A DNA stretch of 64,000 nt from contig NZ_JAMXFA010000037.1 of assembly GCF_025370785.1 (NCBI RefSeq), positions 1 to 64,000 on the forward strand. The letters run 5' to 3'. Below, piece by piece: positions 8,223-17,204 of this stretch. Source of the stretch: Laspinema olomoucense D3b. GTDB lineage: Bacteria; Cyanobacteriota; Cyanobacteriia; Cyanobacteriales; Laspinemataceae. The translations under genes were made by a program, and so were the position numbers. The notes beneath the pieces were generated by a model. It did no database searches and was not told the origin of the DNA. It saw only the letters and a list, made by a program, of their open reading frames with translations. Positions within the stretch are counted from its first letter, which is position 1. Each line of letters opens with the position of its first letter.

Positions 8223-10034
8223 CTAAAATTCAACTTTAATTTCTTCATCACTTTTTGGTTCCGGTAGCGGAAACAATTCTTCTACTAAAGCGCGTCGTTC
8301 TTCAAATTGGCTACGACGGTCTGAGGCTGACACCGCACAAGCATTGGTCGCTAACCGTTGAGCCAACCAAGGCCATTTTGATTCAGCCCAGCTCATTTCA
8401 GCAATATCTGCTGCCGGAACTTTTATTTTTTCTCGCCAAGGGATATAGGCTTCACCGCGCCCTTGAGAGGCGGGAGAAATGACGATTGCTTCCCCAGTCT
8501 GCAATTTTAAAAATTGGGCGGGTTCAAACAGATAGCGTTTTTGAAAATTTTGGTTCCAACTCCGGGAATTTCCTCCTTTAGAACGGCTGCGAGATTTGGA
8601 GGTGATTTCAATCTCTTCTTCCCCCAAGTAATCCGCAAAAAACTTGGCTGATTCTCCATCTTGAGGGTTGAAAATAAACTTTGTTCCAGTTGCTCCTATG
8701 ATAGCACGAGATAATTCTCGCCCATAACTTTTTTGGAGTTGCGCTAAATTTTGAAATCCTAACAACCCAACAAATCCATCTTCCCGGTTTTCATTCAACC
8801 AGTTGACAATATTGGGCAAATACAAAGTGGGCAATTCATCCAAGGCAACCACTAAAGGGTCAATCCGAGGGGTCGTGCGAGCCACATTGCGCGATACAAT
8901 TAAATGTAACATAGCCGCAAGTAAAGGACCGACAATATCTCGGTTGTTACGGTCTAACCCAAACACAACTAACTGTTTGCCTTCCAAATCCAAGGGTAAC
9001 GAAGTTTTTCCACAAAACGCGCCAATAAAATCTCGCTTCAGAAACCGTTGAAACATCCGTTGGGCGGTCCCTACAATTCCAGCGACCGTTTTTTCCGAAT
9101 CCTTCACACTAATAACTTGAGATAAAGGTCGAGAAGTCCAGACTTTTAATTTGGATTGAGAGGCCAGTTCCAAACGAGCAGGCAGGTTGCTCAAACTCAA
9201 GAGGGCTTGAGCGGTCATCAAATCACAATATTCAGCTTTACCCGTCAACTCTCCCACGGCTTTTGTAACTAACAAAATCCCTTCGACTAAAGAATCTCCG
9301 GCTTCTTCAAAAAATTTATCAGAACTAGCTTGACCCCCACTCCGGTCGAAATTGCGACTGACGACTTGGGCAAATTGACCCGCTACCACCGCGTCCTCAG
9401 AATCCGATAAAAAATCTAACGGATTGCAGGTTTCTGATTCAGGGAAACCCGGGGCAAACACCCGCAGGTTATATCCCCGTTTAATCGCATAAGCAGCCGC
9501 CCGAGAAGTCTGTGCCGGATATTTAAAGTCGTACAAAACTACAGGAAACCCTTGGTCTAAGGCCGAACGAATAACCGGGTCGATCGCACTGAAGGTTTTG
9601 CCGCTCCCTGGGGCACCACTAATGGCAACCCCACGCTGAACATCGGGAAGATACAGAGTTTTGTTAGCAGAACCCCTCAACCCCGATTTTTTAGGGGTTT
9701 TTTCAGCAATTCCTTGAGAGTGCCAAATTTTCTGCCATTGCGATCGCATCGCCGGAGGCGTTCCAATATATAAAGCCGCTTGGTTGCGCCGGGGGGATTT
9801 AATTTGGGTTTGGGCTTTTTTACGAGCGCTTGCTCTCTCGCGAGCGCCACCCCAATACCCGCTGGCAATTCGACCCGCCTTTTTGCCGTTGCTCATCCAT
9901 TGGACCAAGACAATCGCCGCTGCACAACCGAGCAGCACTAACCCGGTGGTCCCTTGAAAGTTTTGTGTTAGTGCCTGAACAGTGTGAGAAATCGGACTGA
10001 CAGAACTACCTTGACTGGTTGAAGTTGACATCAT
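8223..10034 (-). CDS. virD4: VirD4/TraG-type conjugation coupling protein
   Basis: The 603-residue protein is the type IV coupling ATPase that links the relaxosome to the secretion channel. It has one N-terminal membrane segment (TGLVLLGCAAAIVLVQWM, about 30-47), Walker A GAPGSGKT at 140-147 and Walker B VVALDE at 395-400, followed by the family-typical LPTLYLPNIVNWLNENRED and GFQNLAQLQKSYG. A second membrane helix, present in many VirD4 proteins, is not seen. Length fits the family. MMST offers two adjacent start codons. It lies downstream of the envelope-complex genes. No relaxase partner was found in the window. Confidence 0.9.
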   Translation of the reverse strand: MMSTSTSQGSSVSPISHTVQALTQNFQGTTGLVLLGCAAAIVLVQWMSNGKKAGRIASGYWGGARERASARKKAQTQIKSPRRNQAALYIGTPPAMRSQWQKIWHSQGIAEKTPKKSGLRGSANKTLYLPDVQRGVAISGAPGSGKTFSAIDPVIRSALDQGFPVVLYDFKYPAQTSRAAAYAIKRGYNLRVFAPGFPESETCNPLDFLSDSEDAVVAGQFAQVVSRNFDRSGGQASSDKFFEEAGDSLVEGILLVTKAVGELTGKAEYCDLMTAQALLSLSNLPARLELASQSKLKVWTSRPLSQVISVKDSEKTVAGIVGTAQRMFQRFLKRDFIGAFCGKTSLPLDLEGKQLVVFGLDRNNRDIVGPLLAAMLHLIVSRNVARTTPRIDPLVVALDELPTLYLPNIVNWLNENREDGFVGLLGFQNLAQLQKSYGRELSRAIIGATGTKFIFNPQDGESAKFFADYLGEEEIEITSKSRSRSKGGNSRSWNQNFQKRYLFEPAQFLKLQTGEAIVISPASQGRGEAYIPWREKIKVPAADIAEMSWAESKWPWLAQRLATNACAVSASDRRSQFEERRALVEELFPLPEPKSDEEIKVEF

Positions 10035-10044
10035 TTCACCTCAT

Positions 10045-10617
10045 TTATTCAGAATGGTTGCGGGCCATCAAAGAATGGTTGATGCGAACTAACCGCGCCC
10101 CTTGATAGCAATACAAATTACTGATCTGTACCCTCTGGTTTTGGGGCTGATTGATCCTTAAACAGGGAAACCCTTCCTGGGAATAGCGCCGGACCCGCTC
10201 AAATGCGGATTTCTCAGATAAAGGCGCATCTAGCAATCCACTGAAAACTCTCTGTTGCTTAGGGGTGTAAATCGCATACAAACATCCGATTTCCCCGCAT
10301 AACCCATCGGTGCGAAAATCGAAAACGTACAATGGATGGAGCCGATCGCGCCCGGGAATGACCCGCACCCACAAAGAATTTTCGTCAAGGGCCAATTCTC
10401 CTTCCCCCGGTTGATAATTGGCATGAATCACTGCGGAAATAAATTGCCGGTCCAGCACAGTTGTTGCTCGTTGCCAACTTGCATTTACCGATGGATGACC
10501 AAATTGAAAGAAGAAGGCAAGGGCAATCGCCAACAGGACAGCAATACCCGCCAGTAATTTCCAAGAGTGTTTAAATTGGGTAAAATATTTCACAACAGTT
10601 GTCCTCAACCACGACAA
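10045..10617 (-). CDS. single-pass membrane protein, unknown
   Basis: The 190-residue protein has one N-terminal membrane segment (LLAGIAVLLAIALAFFFQFG, about 21-40) and an extracytoplasmic domain with four or five cysteines (CGEIGCLYAIY around 108-118; FPCLRI; LYCYQGARL). These could form disulphides in the periplasm. Its start overlaps the end of the upstream 633-residue gene by 13 bases, and its stop lies about 10 bases before the coupling-protein gene, so it is part of the conjugation operon. No family is recognised. It may be an accessory of the envelope complex. Confidence 0.65.
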   Translation of the reverse strand: MSWLRTTVVKYFTQFKHSWKLLAGIAVLLAIALAFFFQFGHPSVNASWQRATTVLDRQFISAVIHANYQPGEGELALDENSLWVRVIPGRDRLHPLYVFDFRTDGLCGEIGCLYAIYTPKQQRVFSGLLDAPLSEKSAFERVRRYSQEGFPCLRINQPQNQRVQISNLYCYQGARLVRINHSLMARNHSE

Positions 10618-12506
10618 TTCATTTGCTGATAGGCCGAGCGATATTTAGCAGCGACCCGGGTACTATGATCCGCAACGGTGTTGCCAAAACTGTCAACCGC
10701 CAAGGAATCGATAGGAATGGCCGAACCGGCAAAGTAGAGTTGAGCGACCCTTTCTACGAGCCGATCGCCAGTGAAGGGTTTTCCGGTCAACGGGTCAATT
10801 TGAGCAGCACTTCGCTCAATCAACCCCATCGCTATTTCGCCATAAGCGGCATCAAAAACAGCCGTAGACAACCAACCGTCCGGATTACGAGAATCTGATC
10901 CACCGGCCTGAGAAGCGATCGCCGGCTTTAAGGAAGGATGGTTAGCAGGCATCCGGTAGGGTCCCACCCGTTCAACGCATTCCCCCGACCGGCAAGAGTG
11001 GGATTCGAGCGCAGCAGAAGTTTGTGTGAGTTGGCTGAATGCAGTCCCCAAGGCATCCAGTACCACCCCTTGATAAGTGCGATCGCAACGGTTGGCGGGA
11101 GTGGGGAGCCAAGATTGAACCGATGGATCTGCCAAAATCTCGTTCATGGGCGCAGAGAACTCCCCCGGCGTCCCGAGGGAACCCGAACCCCCACCTGAAC
11201 TTACTGAACCGGCAGGCAACAGTTGACCAAGCAAGACTGAATCGCGTTCATTGACCGTCATTAGGGGGACCGGACCCATAAAATAAGGGGTGCAACCGAG
11301 TTCGGCCATACAAGCCCGGAAAAATAAACTCATTTCAGCCGTCCCGTCCTTCTCCGAAACATCCCAAACCACCACCTTAAAGGGCCATTCGCCGGTTTCT
11401 CCAAACAAAAACCGTCCCGTGGGTTCCATTCCCCCATTCACCACAGCCAAGGGGCCATGCCCTCCCCGCACCTGCTGATATTTTCCACTGATCCACTGTT
11501 TGCCATGAATAGATGGATTGCCCGCCAACTCGATATGGGCGCATTCCTTCTCACAAGGTACATTAAACCCTTCCACATCAGAGCCACTAATCGTATTGGT
11601 GCGGTTTTGCTCTTGAGGACCCAAAGCGATATCTACGGTAGCAATCATTGTTCCAGTTGCTTGAATCCCATTCGGACTCAATTCATTGAGAGGGATAGAG
11701 GATAACCCAGGCACCTCGGCGATCGTCATTGCTTCCCAGTTATTTAAGTCGCCCAAAGTCGTCAAGGCTAAATTAGGAACATCTTGAATGCTATAGTTTT
11801 CTAAGGGCAAATTGCTCAGGGATAAAGATTCTAAATGGGGAGATTCAGATAAAAAATCCCCCAAGGTTTGCTCAGGGTCAAACCCTATCTGCCAATTAAC
11901 CAAAGTCGGAGTATAACTTACCATTTTCCCCCGATACCTTGAATTTGGATGAATGTTAATATTGGCCTCACCTCCGCTTAGTTCGGAAACCAGTAAGTCA
12001 TATACCGGAGGAATTTGAACCAAAGGAAATTCAGCCAATCCTGGCACTGCACGGAGTAAACTGCCTAATGTTTGAAAACGGATAACACCAAATTGAGCCA
12101 GAGAAATTTCTTTTAAACTGAGGTTAGTCCTTTCAGCAATTTCTGCTAAATTTTTTTCTTGAAATCGGAAAGATTGGCGAAAATCACCCAAAGTTAACAC
12201 CTGCGCGATTGGGGTTCCTGCTTGCCATCGGCGAAAGGGTTGAGTTTTATAGTGCTTTAACCCTTCGGAATTTACGGTAACCTCTCCAGCTTGACCTATC
12301 GGCGGTAAAGAATCAAACGTAATCTCTTCCCAGTTAGGAATTTTTGTTTGATTCCAAAGTAGGGTAGGAACGTTGTTAGTTTTTGCATTAACTGGAGGCA
12401 AAAGCATTCCACTGAGGAATAAGAACAAAGCCAGTCCTGTTAGAACCCAGTAACTGAATCGCAGGGGTTTATTTATCTTGTTCATGGCAATCCTAGAAAT
12501 CGTCAA
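10605..12506 (-). CDS. large secreted or anchored protein of the transfer operon
   Basis: The 633-residue protein starts with a signal anchor or signal peptide (FSYWVLTGLALFLFLSGMLLPPVNA, about 18-42). Residues 50-290 contain repeated short leucine-rich phrases (LGDFLSESPHLESLSLSNLP; LTTLGDLNNWEAMTIAEVPG). The middle is a beta-rich domain with paired cysteines (VPCEKECAH). The last 150 residues include CDRTYQGVVLDALG and CVERVGPYRM; the second loosely recalls the G-x-Y-Q/R region of lysozyme-like transglycosylases, too weak for a call. It should act in the periplasm or outer envelope of the conjugation apparatus. I do not recognise the family. Confidence 0.65.
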   Translation of the reverse strand: MTISRIAMNKINKPLRFSYWVLTGLALFLFLSGMLLPPVNAKTNNVPTLLWNQTKIPNWEEITFDSLPPIGQAGEVTVNSEGLKHYKTQPFRRWQAGTPIAQVLTLGDFRQSFRFQEKNLAEIAERTNLSLKEISLAQFGVIRFQTLGSLLRAVPGLAEFPLVQIPPVYDLLVSELSGGEANINIHPNSRYRGKMVSYTPTLVNWQIGFDPEQTLGDFLSESPHLESLSLSNLPLENYSIQDVPNLALTTLGDLNNWEAMTIAEVPGLSSIPLNELSPNGIQATGTMIATVDIALGPQEQNRTNTISGSDVEGFNVPCEKECAHIELAGNPSIHGKQWISGKYQQVRGGHGPLAVVNGGMEPTGRFLFGETGEWPFKVVVWDVSEKDGTAEMSLFFRACMAELGCTPYFMGPVPLMTVNERDSVLLGQLLPAGSVSSGGGSGSLGTPGEFSAPMNEILADPSVQSWLPTPANRCDRTYQGVVLDALGTAFSQLTQTSAALESHSCRSGECVERVGPYRMPANHPSLKPAIASQAGGSDSRNPDGWLSTAVFDAAYGEIAMGLIERSAAQIDPLTGKPFTGDRLVERVAQLYFAGSAIPIDSLAVDSFGNTVADHSTRVAAKYRSAYQQMNCRG

Positions 12507-12532
12507 TTCAAAAATTGTTGTTCAATAATTTG

Positions 12533-12572
12533 CTCCCAAGATTGAACTATTATTGTGATTCAATCTTGGGAG
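12533..12572 (-). other. 14-bp perfect hairpin inside the transfer operon
   Basis: CTCCCAAGATTGAA (12533-12546) pairs perfectly with TTCAATCTTGGGAG (12559-12572) in the gap between the VirB9-like gene and the 633-residue gene. No T-run follows on the minus strand, so it may be an mRNA processing or attenuation site. Confidence 0.5.
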
Positions 12573-12602
12573 ATTAAATCAGTCAAAATTTTTATCTCAA
12601 GA

Positions 12603-13436
12603 TTAGAGAATAGATTGAGCTTTAACTAGAGCAGACTCTTCCCATTCAATCACCGGGCTGTTAAAAGCACCAAACTGTAAGATTCGATTGATTAAAGCAT
12701 CAGAAAGTCCCACAGCCCGTGCGGCATTGGACGGTATTTGACCCATCTCAACTCGGTTGATAAAATCATTTAACCTTTGGGCTAAAGCTCCCTGTGGGTC
12801 TAACAATTGTTGATTTAAAGCCCGGTTTACGCCTAACTGAAACTGTGACAAATCAAAATGTTCAAAAGAAGAAGTTAATTGAAGACGGGAAGAGGGTGAC
12901 CCATCCAAAGCCCCGTCAGTGATGGGTAAATCTTCTATAGATTCGGGAGATTCTGGGGAAGATGAATCTAACTCAATCTTCACAACTGGGTGAGAATGAG
13001 TCTGACTCGGATACAACCGGAACACATATACATTGGCACTCCCCTCTGGTGTTTGAGTGACTAAAGTCAGCAGAGAATCCTGGGCTGGAGGCAACCCCGG
13101 AAAATCAATCGGCTCAATTTGTCTTAAATGGACGACTCGCGCACCGGGCCGATCGCAACTTTGATTATTCAATCCCTCCAAACAGCCATCCACATCAACC
13201 GTTGCGAAGGAGGGATTGTCGAGCCAGACTCTTTTGATAACCTCCCCGGTGGGAATGACACTGATATTTACCCCTTGGCCTGGGATTAAGCCAATTGAAA
13301 CTGGCGCATCCATTTCGCCTCGGGCGGATGAAGCTGGCACGCGCAAAATCCCTGATGCAATCGCTTCACCGGAGAGTCCAACCAGCAACCCAGCAAATAA
13401 AACATTTCCTACAATTTGATGCCAATGCTTTTTCAT
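12603..13436 (-). CDS. VirB9/TraK-like outer-membrane-complex protein
   Basis: The 277-residue protein has a signal peptide (VLFAGLLVGLSGEAIA, about 13-28) and a beta-rich N-terminal domain. Its spacing matches VirB9/TrbG/TraK: PGQGVNISVIPTGEVIKRVW at about 53-72, a DFPGLPPAQDSLLTLVT segment, and EGSANVYVFRLYP at about 131-143. The C-terminal 110 residues are helical and unlike the usual VirB9 tail. Its ATG overlaps the stop of the VirB10-like gene by 4 bases (ATGA), which argues for coupled synthesis of the two partners of the channel core. The assignment rests on position and fold-like spacing. Confidence 0.55.
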   Translation of the reverse strand: MKKHWHQIVGNVLFAGLLVGLSGEAIASGILRVPASSARGEMDAPVSIGLIPGQGVNISVIPTGEVIKRVWLDNPSFATVDVDGCLEGLNNQSCDRPGARVVHLRQIEPIDFPGLPPAQDSLLTLVTQTPEGSANVYVFRLYPSQTHSHPVVKIELDSSSPESPESIEDLPITDGALDGSPSSRLQLTSSFEHFDLSQFQLGVNRALNQQLLDPQGALAQRLNDFINRVEMGQIPSNAARAVGLSDALINRILQFGAFNSPVIEWEESALVKAQSIL

Positions 13437-15358
13437 GATTTAAATTCAAAAGTACCGTGGACAAAAAGAGTAACGGGGGTACCCGCTTCAACCACCCATA
13501 GGGGGGATTGCTCCTCCAATTGTTGTAATGCCAAGCGTTCCCGTTCCTCCAAGCGTTGGGAAAGAGCCCCGAACCCACCGGATAAAGCAGCGCCGGTGAT
13601 AGATTGCCATCCTCCCCGCCCCTGGGAACGAGAATACTGAGTAGAGGAAAAACTGCCCGAGGACGAAAACTGCTCAATGATGTCCGGTTGGCTCAGGACA
13701 TCCCCCACTCGGGCTAAAGCACCCACTGCAAAGGCTCGGGCATCCCGATTGGCCATCCCTTCTGAGGAAGCTGACCGTTGTCTAGCAATCAAGGGTTGTC
13801 CATCCTTCCCTTGAATAGATAATATGGATGGAGGTAGCCGATATTCTTGATGCCCATCCACCAAGGCGACTGCTGTGGCCTCCACTACCCCATTGGAGGC
13901 GATCGCCATTGTTTCAAAGATGACCCGAGTCCCGACTGGGAATAACACTTTTCCATCTGTCGAAGTCAAGGGTTCAGTCAGTTTGACGACAAACAAATCT
14001 GATGACCCCTCAGAAGGATTCGCCCATAAAGAGGTCAGCAACTCTCCCCCAAGCGATCGGCCAATCTGTAACTGATTCTGAGCAAGCGTCCCATTCAGCG
14101 ATTGAGTGGCCAGTCTACTCGCAGAAGATGACTTTACTCCGGCCTGGGTTTGGAGTGGGTTGGCCTCGAATGTTGTTCCCATGTCATCGGGAACGTTAGC
14201 AAGCTGAACAGTATTTTGTATTACTGGTTTTGCTGCTAAAATATTTTGTTCTTCGGGTAAGGGTTGTACTCTGGGATCTGCTGCTAAAATATTTTGTTCT
14301 TCGGGTAAGGGTTGTACTCCCTCAGACGAGGGTTGTACCAACTCAGCCACAGGGATAGTATCCACAGAAGCCACTTCAAACGGCTGTTCTAAGTGAGATA
14401 TTTCCGGAACCGGCATTTGACCATAAGAACCCAACTCCCCAAGCAAAGCATACTGCTGCATTGGATCGATCTCTTCTGGAACCGGACCCGTTTCCAGTTC
14501 CCCGATGGGTTCAGGTTCCCGGATAGGTTCAGGTTCCCGGATAGGTTCAGGTTCCCGGATGGGTTCAGGTTCCCGGATGGGTTCAGGTTCTCGGATGGGT
14601 TCAGGTTCTCGGATGGGTTCAGGTTCCCGAATAGGTTCGAGCCGAGAAGTTTGGGGCCGAATAGGTTGAACGGGTCTAGGTGCCGGTGGTGGAGAGGGTC
14701 GAGGCGGTGAAGATGGCGCAGGCGGTGTTGATGTCATCTCCGGTTCAGGCAAATCTGGCTGTTCAAGAGCGTCCTCTTCCTCACCTGGTAAAGTTTCTGG
14801 AGATTCTACACCCGTCGGAACTGTCTGGCGACGACGCTGGGACCAATCCTCAAGTTGCTGGGATTGTCGCCCAAGCGCCAACTGAGTTTTCAATTCCCCA
14901 ATTTCATTTTCGGAAGTATCAGAATTAGACTGGCTGGCGATCGGTTCATCCGTTGACTCTTCTGTAGAAGAGGGCGCTCGCCCAATGGGAGTATTCATCA
15001 CCCCATTTAAAAAAATTGCCCCGATTGTAAACAAGACAGCCATCATCAATCCAACCGCACCAAATTTAGCAAAAGGATTCCTTGAAAAAGTGGGTTGGGT
15101 TTGATTTTCATGAGGATTATCTTCACTTTCTATTAAGTCTTGCGCCGTAATCTTTAACTCTCCTGATTCTTCTTCATCCGTTACATTAACGGAGGGCGAA
15201 GATCGGTCAACCACATCTTCATTTTTGATTTGAGGCTCCGTCTTAGGGGTCTCATCAGGATTAAGCTCAAAGAGTTTGGCAATTTCTTCTTCACTCCATA
15301 AGGGTCCAGCCCGGTCAAACATTTCCTCTATCGGCTCAGACTGATTGTTAAAAGTCAT
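13433..15358 (-). CDS. virB10: VirB10/TrbI/TraB-like channel protein
   Basis: The 641-residue protein spans the envelope in conjugation channels. It has an acidic cytoplasmic N-terminus (1-95), one membrane segment (FGAVGLMMAVLFTIGAIFLNGV, about 99-120), and a long proline-rich periplasmic stalk. The stalk includes seven REPEPI hexapeptides (about 242-284). The C-terminal domain (about 445-640) is typical of TrbI/VirB10: GRSLGGELLTSLW, FPVGTRVIFETMAIASNGVVE, YRLPPSILSIQGKDG. Pro-Ser runs (PPAPSSPPRPSPPPAP) precede the repeats. It is the most clearly assigned envelope subunit of this operon. Confidence 0.85.
   Translation of the reverse strand: MTFNNQSEPIEEMFDRAGPLWSEEEIAKLFELNPDETPKTEPQIKNEDVVDRSSPSVNVTDEEESGELKITAQDLIESEDNPHENQTQPTFSRNPFAKFGAVGLMMAVLFTIGAIFLNGVMNTPIGRAPSSTEESTDEPIASQSNSDTSENEIGELKTQLALGRQSQQLEDWSQRRRQTVPTGVESPETLPGEEEDALEQPDLPEPEMTSTPPAPSSPPRPSPPPAPRPVQPIRPQTSRLEPIREPEPIREPEPIREPEPIREPEPIREPEPIREPEPIREPEPIGELETGPVPEEIDPMQQYALLGELGSYGQMPVPEISHLEQPFEVASVDTIPVAELVQPSSEGVQPLPEEQNILAADPRVQPLPEEQNILAAKPVIQNTVQLANVPDDMGTTFEANPLQTQAGVKSSSASRLATQSLNGTLAQNQLQIGRSLGGELLTSLWANPSEGSSDLFVVKLTEPLTSTDGKVLFPVGTRVIFETMAIASNGVVEATAVALVDGHQEYRLPPSILSIQGKDGQPLIARQRSASSEGMANRDARAFAVGALARVGDVLSQPDIIEQFSSSGSFSSTQYSRSQGRGGWQSITGAALSGGFGALSQRLEERERLALQQLEEQSPLWVVEAGTPVTLFVHGTFEFKS
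14508..14636 (-). repeat. 18-bp coding tandem repeat (REPEPI)
   Basis: About seven 18-bp units encode a rigid Pro/Glu/Arg stalk in the VirB10-like protein. Units differ mainly at third positions. Copy number is likely to vary by slippage, which would change stalk length. Confidence 0.85.
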
Positions 15359-15372
15359 CTTGGAATTCCTCC

Positions 15373-16134
15373 TTACATATCTCGGATTGCATAAATTTCT
15401 AAACCCCTCTTGCGGATAGTTGAAATAACCGCTTCCATGCCAGTGGCGGATAAAGGGGTTGTGGGTGGTTCAACTGCCCTGACGAAAATTTCCTTATTAA
15501 AAGGGGTATATTCTCCTAAAGCATTATTGTTGTCAAAAAAGGCTAAATTAGCCACCAATGTCAATTTCCACTGACCGTCTTGAATTTGTTGAGGCGCACT
15601 CAACTCCAAAATTTCCAAAACTACAGAAGAACGGTTGCGCCAAACCCCTGGGGGAGTCAAATCAGCAATTTGAGTTAATAATTCATTCCGAAAATCATGG
15701 GATAAGGCGAAAGAAGCGTGCCAAGCTGGGGTAGCTACCAATCGACGCGGACCGCCACTGCTCGTAATATTTATACCCGCATCAGGTTGGGAAGAGTCGG
15801 CATTTTCACCGGGCAACCGAGGGAGTTCTCCCGTCCAGGTAAACAACAAACTCATCGTTTCCCGGACAAAGGATTGGATCACTTCTGGGGTTCGTTCCCT
15901 TGAATCGATCGCCGCGACTTGAATCGCTTCCCCGGTTTGCAATTGCACCAAAGACGGAGGGGGGCGATCGGCTAAACGAGAGTAGGCTCCATATAACACC
16001 GCTAAAATTCCTAAAGTAACGACTTGAAAACCCAAGGTGATCAGGCATAAAATTCCTAAAGCGTCTTTTTGTGAAATTGAGTCACGGTCTCGGGATAAAA
16101 ATCTTAAAGGAGATTGAGATGCTTTATTTTCCAT
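15373..16134 (-). CDS. VirB8/TraE-like inner-membrane protein
   Basis: The 253-residue protein has a short cytoplasmic N-terminus, one membrane segment (LGILCLITLGFQVVTLGILAVLYGAY, about 26-51) and a periplasmic domain. That domain has a helix-strand pattern (RNELLTQIADLTPPGVWRNR; SSVVLEILEL; WKLTLVANLAFFDN) as in the NTF2-like fold of VirB8 and TraE. Length and topology fit the family. It is next to the VirB6-like and VirB10-like genes, where virB8 usually lies. The assignment is from topology and order, since VirB8 proteins have little fixed sequence. Confidence 0.6.
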   Translation of the reverse strand: MENKASQSPLRFLSRDRDSISQKDALGILCLITLGFQVVTLGILAVLYGAYSRLADRPPPSLVQLQTGEAIQVAAIDSRERTPEVIQSFVRETMSLLFTWTGELPRLPGENADSSQPDAGINITSSGGPRRLVATPAWHASFALSHDFRNELLTQIADLTPPGVWRNRSSVVLEILELSAPQQIQDGQWKLTLVANLAFFDNNNALGEYTPFNKEIFVRAVEPPTTPLSATGMEAVISTIRKRGLEIYAIRDM

Positions 16135-16146
16135 TGTTAGGGTCGT

Positions 16147-17178
16147 TTATGATTTTTTAAGGGGCAAGAAGTATTCCAATCCAAACTTAGCCAATGAAGA
16201 TAAGCTATTGAAAACAGCTAACCCGGCTCCCGATGCTAGAACCACAGCTAAAATTGGAGAAAGTAGCCCGACCGCAAAAGCAAAAATTAACGGGTCATTT
16301 TGCTCGGCTTTAACAATTAAGGTGGCCACCAATCCACTGATGATATTAAAACTTAACTTGACCATTGCCACCGAAAAGAAACCCGCAAGCCATGCCCAAA
16401 TTGCTTTTTGTCCCACCGGGAGCAAAGAGCCTCCTACAGCCAGAGGACCCAGAAGTGCCGTCAATAACCACGAAATTTCTACAATCCATTGAAAGGCGAT
16501 CGATAAACTAATCAGTAGCCCTTTCACGGAAATCTGAAAAATGTTGGTGTTCATAAACGCTACAGCATCCGATCCAAAGGTGCTATCAATTATTCGGTCT
16601 AAGAGTCCCGTGGGTTGTTCAACTTGGGACGCAACTTCTTCGGCTTGTTCAACTTTTTGTTGAAAGCATTGTTGTTGCTGTTGAGGGTCAGCTAATCCAG
16701 AACATTGACTCAAGATTGCTCGAACGGCATCTTCAGCAGCAGATTCTTCCATGACTTGCTGGTAGGCTTCGGACAGGCGAATTGAAGCAAATGTTTGCTC
16801 TAACAAGGATTGATTAACTCCATTGAGAATTGAGCGCAATTGCAAGGTACTTGTGGCTAAAACTGCCGCTTGATTGGACAGTAAAATCACAATAACAATC
16901 GGCCAAATAATTTGGTCAAACCCTCGCCAATCCTCTTGATAGAGCAATGCCCCAAAGGTCTGCACCACCCAAATTATTAAAGTACCAACCGCAAATAAAA
17001 TTCCTAGGTTGGCAATGCTAACATAGAGTCCACCGCCAATGACGTCCACCCAAAGCTGATCCATCGCTGCTGAAATGAATTCTGCACCTTGGGCGCTTTG
17101 TTCAACAATGGAAGCAGAGGATTCACCCAGATTAGCAATCCAGTAGAAGTTAGCAGTCAAGCTAAACATGGTTTTCAA
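16147..17178 (-). CDS. VirB6/TrbL-like polytopic membrane protein
   Basis: The 343-residue protein has at least six hydrophobic segments: about 50-75 (GGLYVSIANLGILFAVGTLI), 90-110 (IWPIVIVILLSNQAAVLA), 215-235, 237-258, 262-285 and 290-330 (FAFAVGLLSPILAVVLASGA). A soluble central region contains a Gln-rich stretch (DPQQQQQCFQQKVEQAEEV, about 161-179). This layout is typical of the VirB6/TrbL channel component. It sits between the VirB5-like and VirB8-like genes, the usual place. Confidence 0.7.
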   Translation of the reverse strand: MKTMFSLTANFYWIANLGESSASIVEQSAQGAEFISAAMDQLWVDVIGGGLYVSIANLGILFAVGTLIIWVVQTFGALLYQEDWRGFDQIIWPIVIVILLSNQAAVLATSTLQLRSILNGVNQSLLEQTFASIRLSEAYQQVMEESAAEDAVRAILSQCSGLADPQQQQQCFQQKVEQAEEVASQVEQPTGLLDRIIDSTFGSDAVAFMNTNIFQISVKGLLISLSIAFQWIVEISWLLTALLGPLAVGGSLLPVGQKAIWAWLAGFFSVAMVKLSFNIISGLVATLIVKAEQNDPLIFAFAVGLLSPILAVVLASGAGLAVFNSLSSLAKFGLEYFLPLKKS

Positions 17179-17204
17179 AGACTCATAGACCGATAAAATT
17201 GGCT

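Noticed and set aside
14393-14710. 105-codon plus-strand frame rich in FRFPDGFRF repeats
   Set aside because: It is the antisense reading of the REPEPI repeat in the VirB10-like gene.
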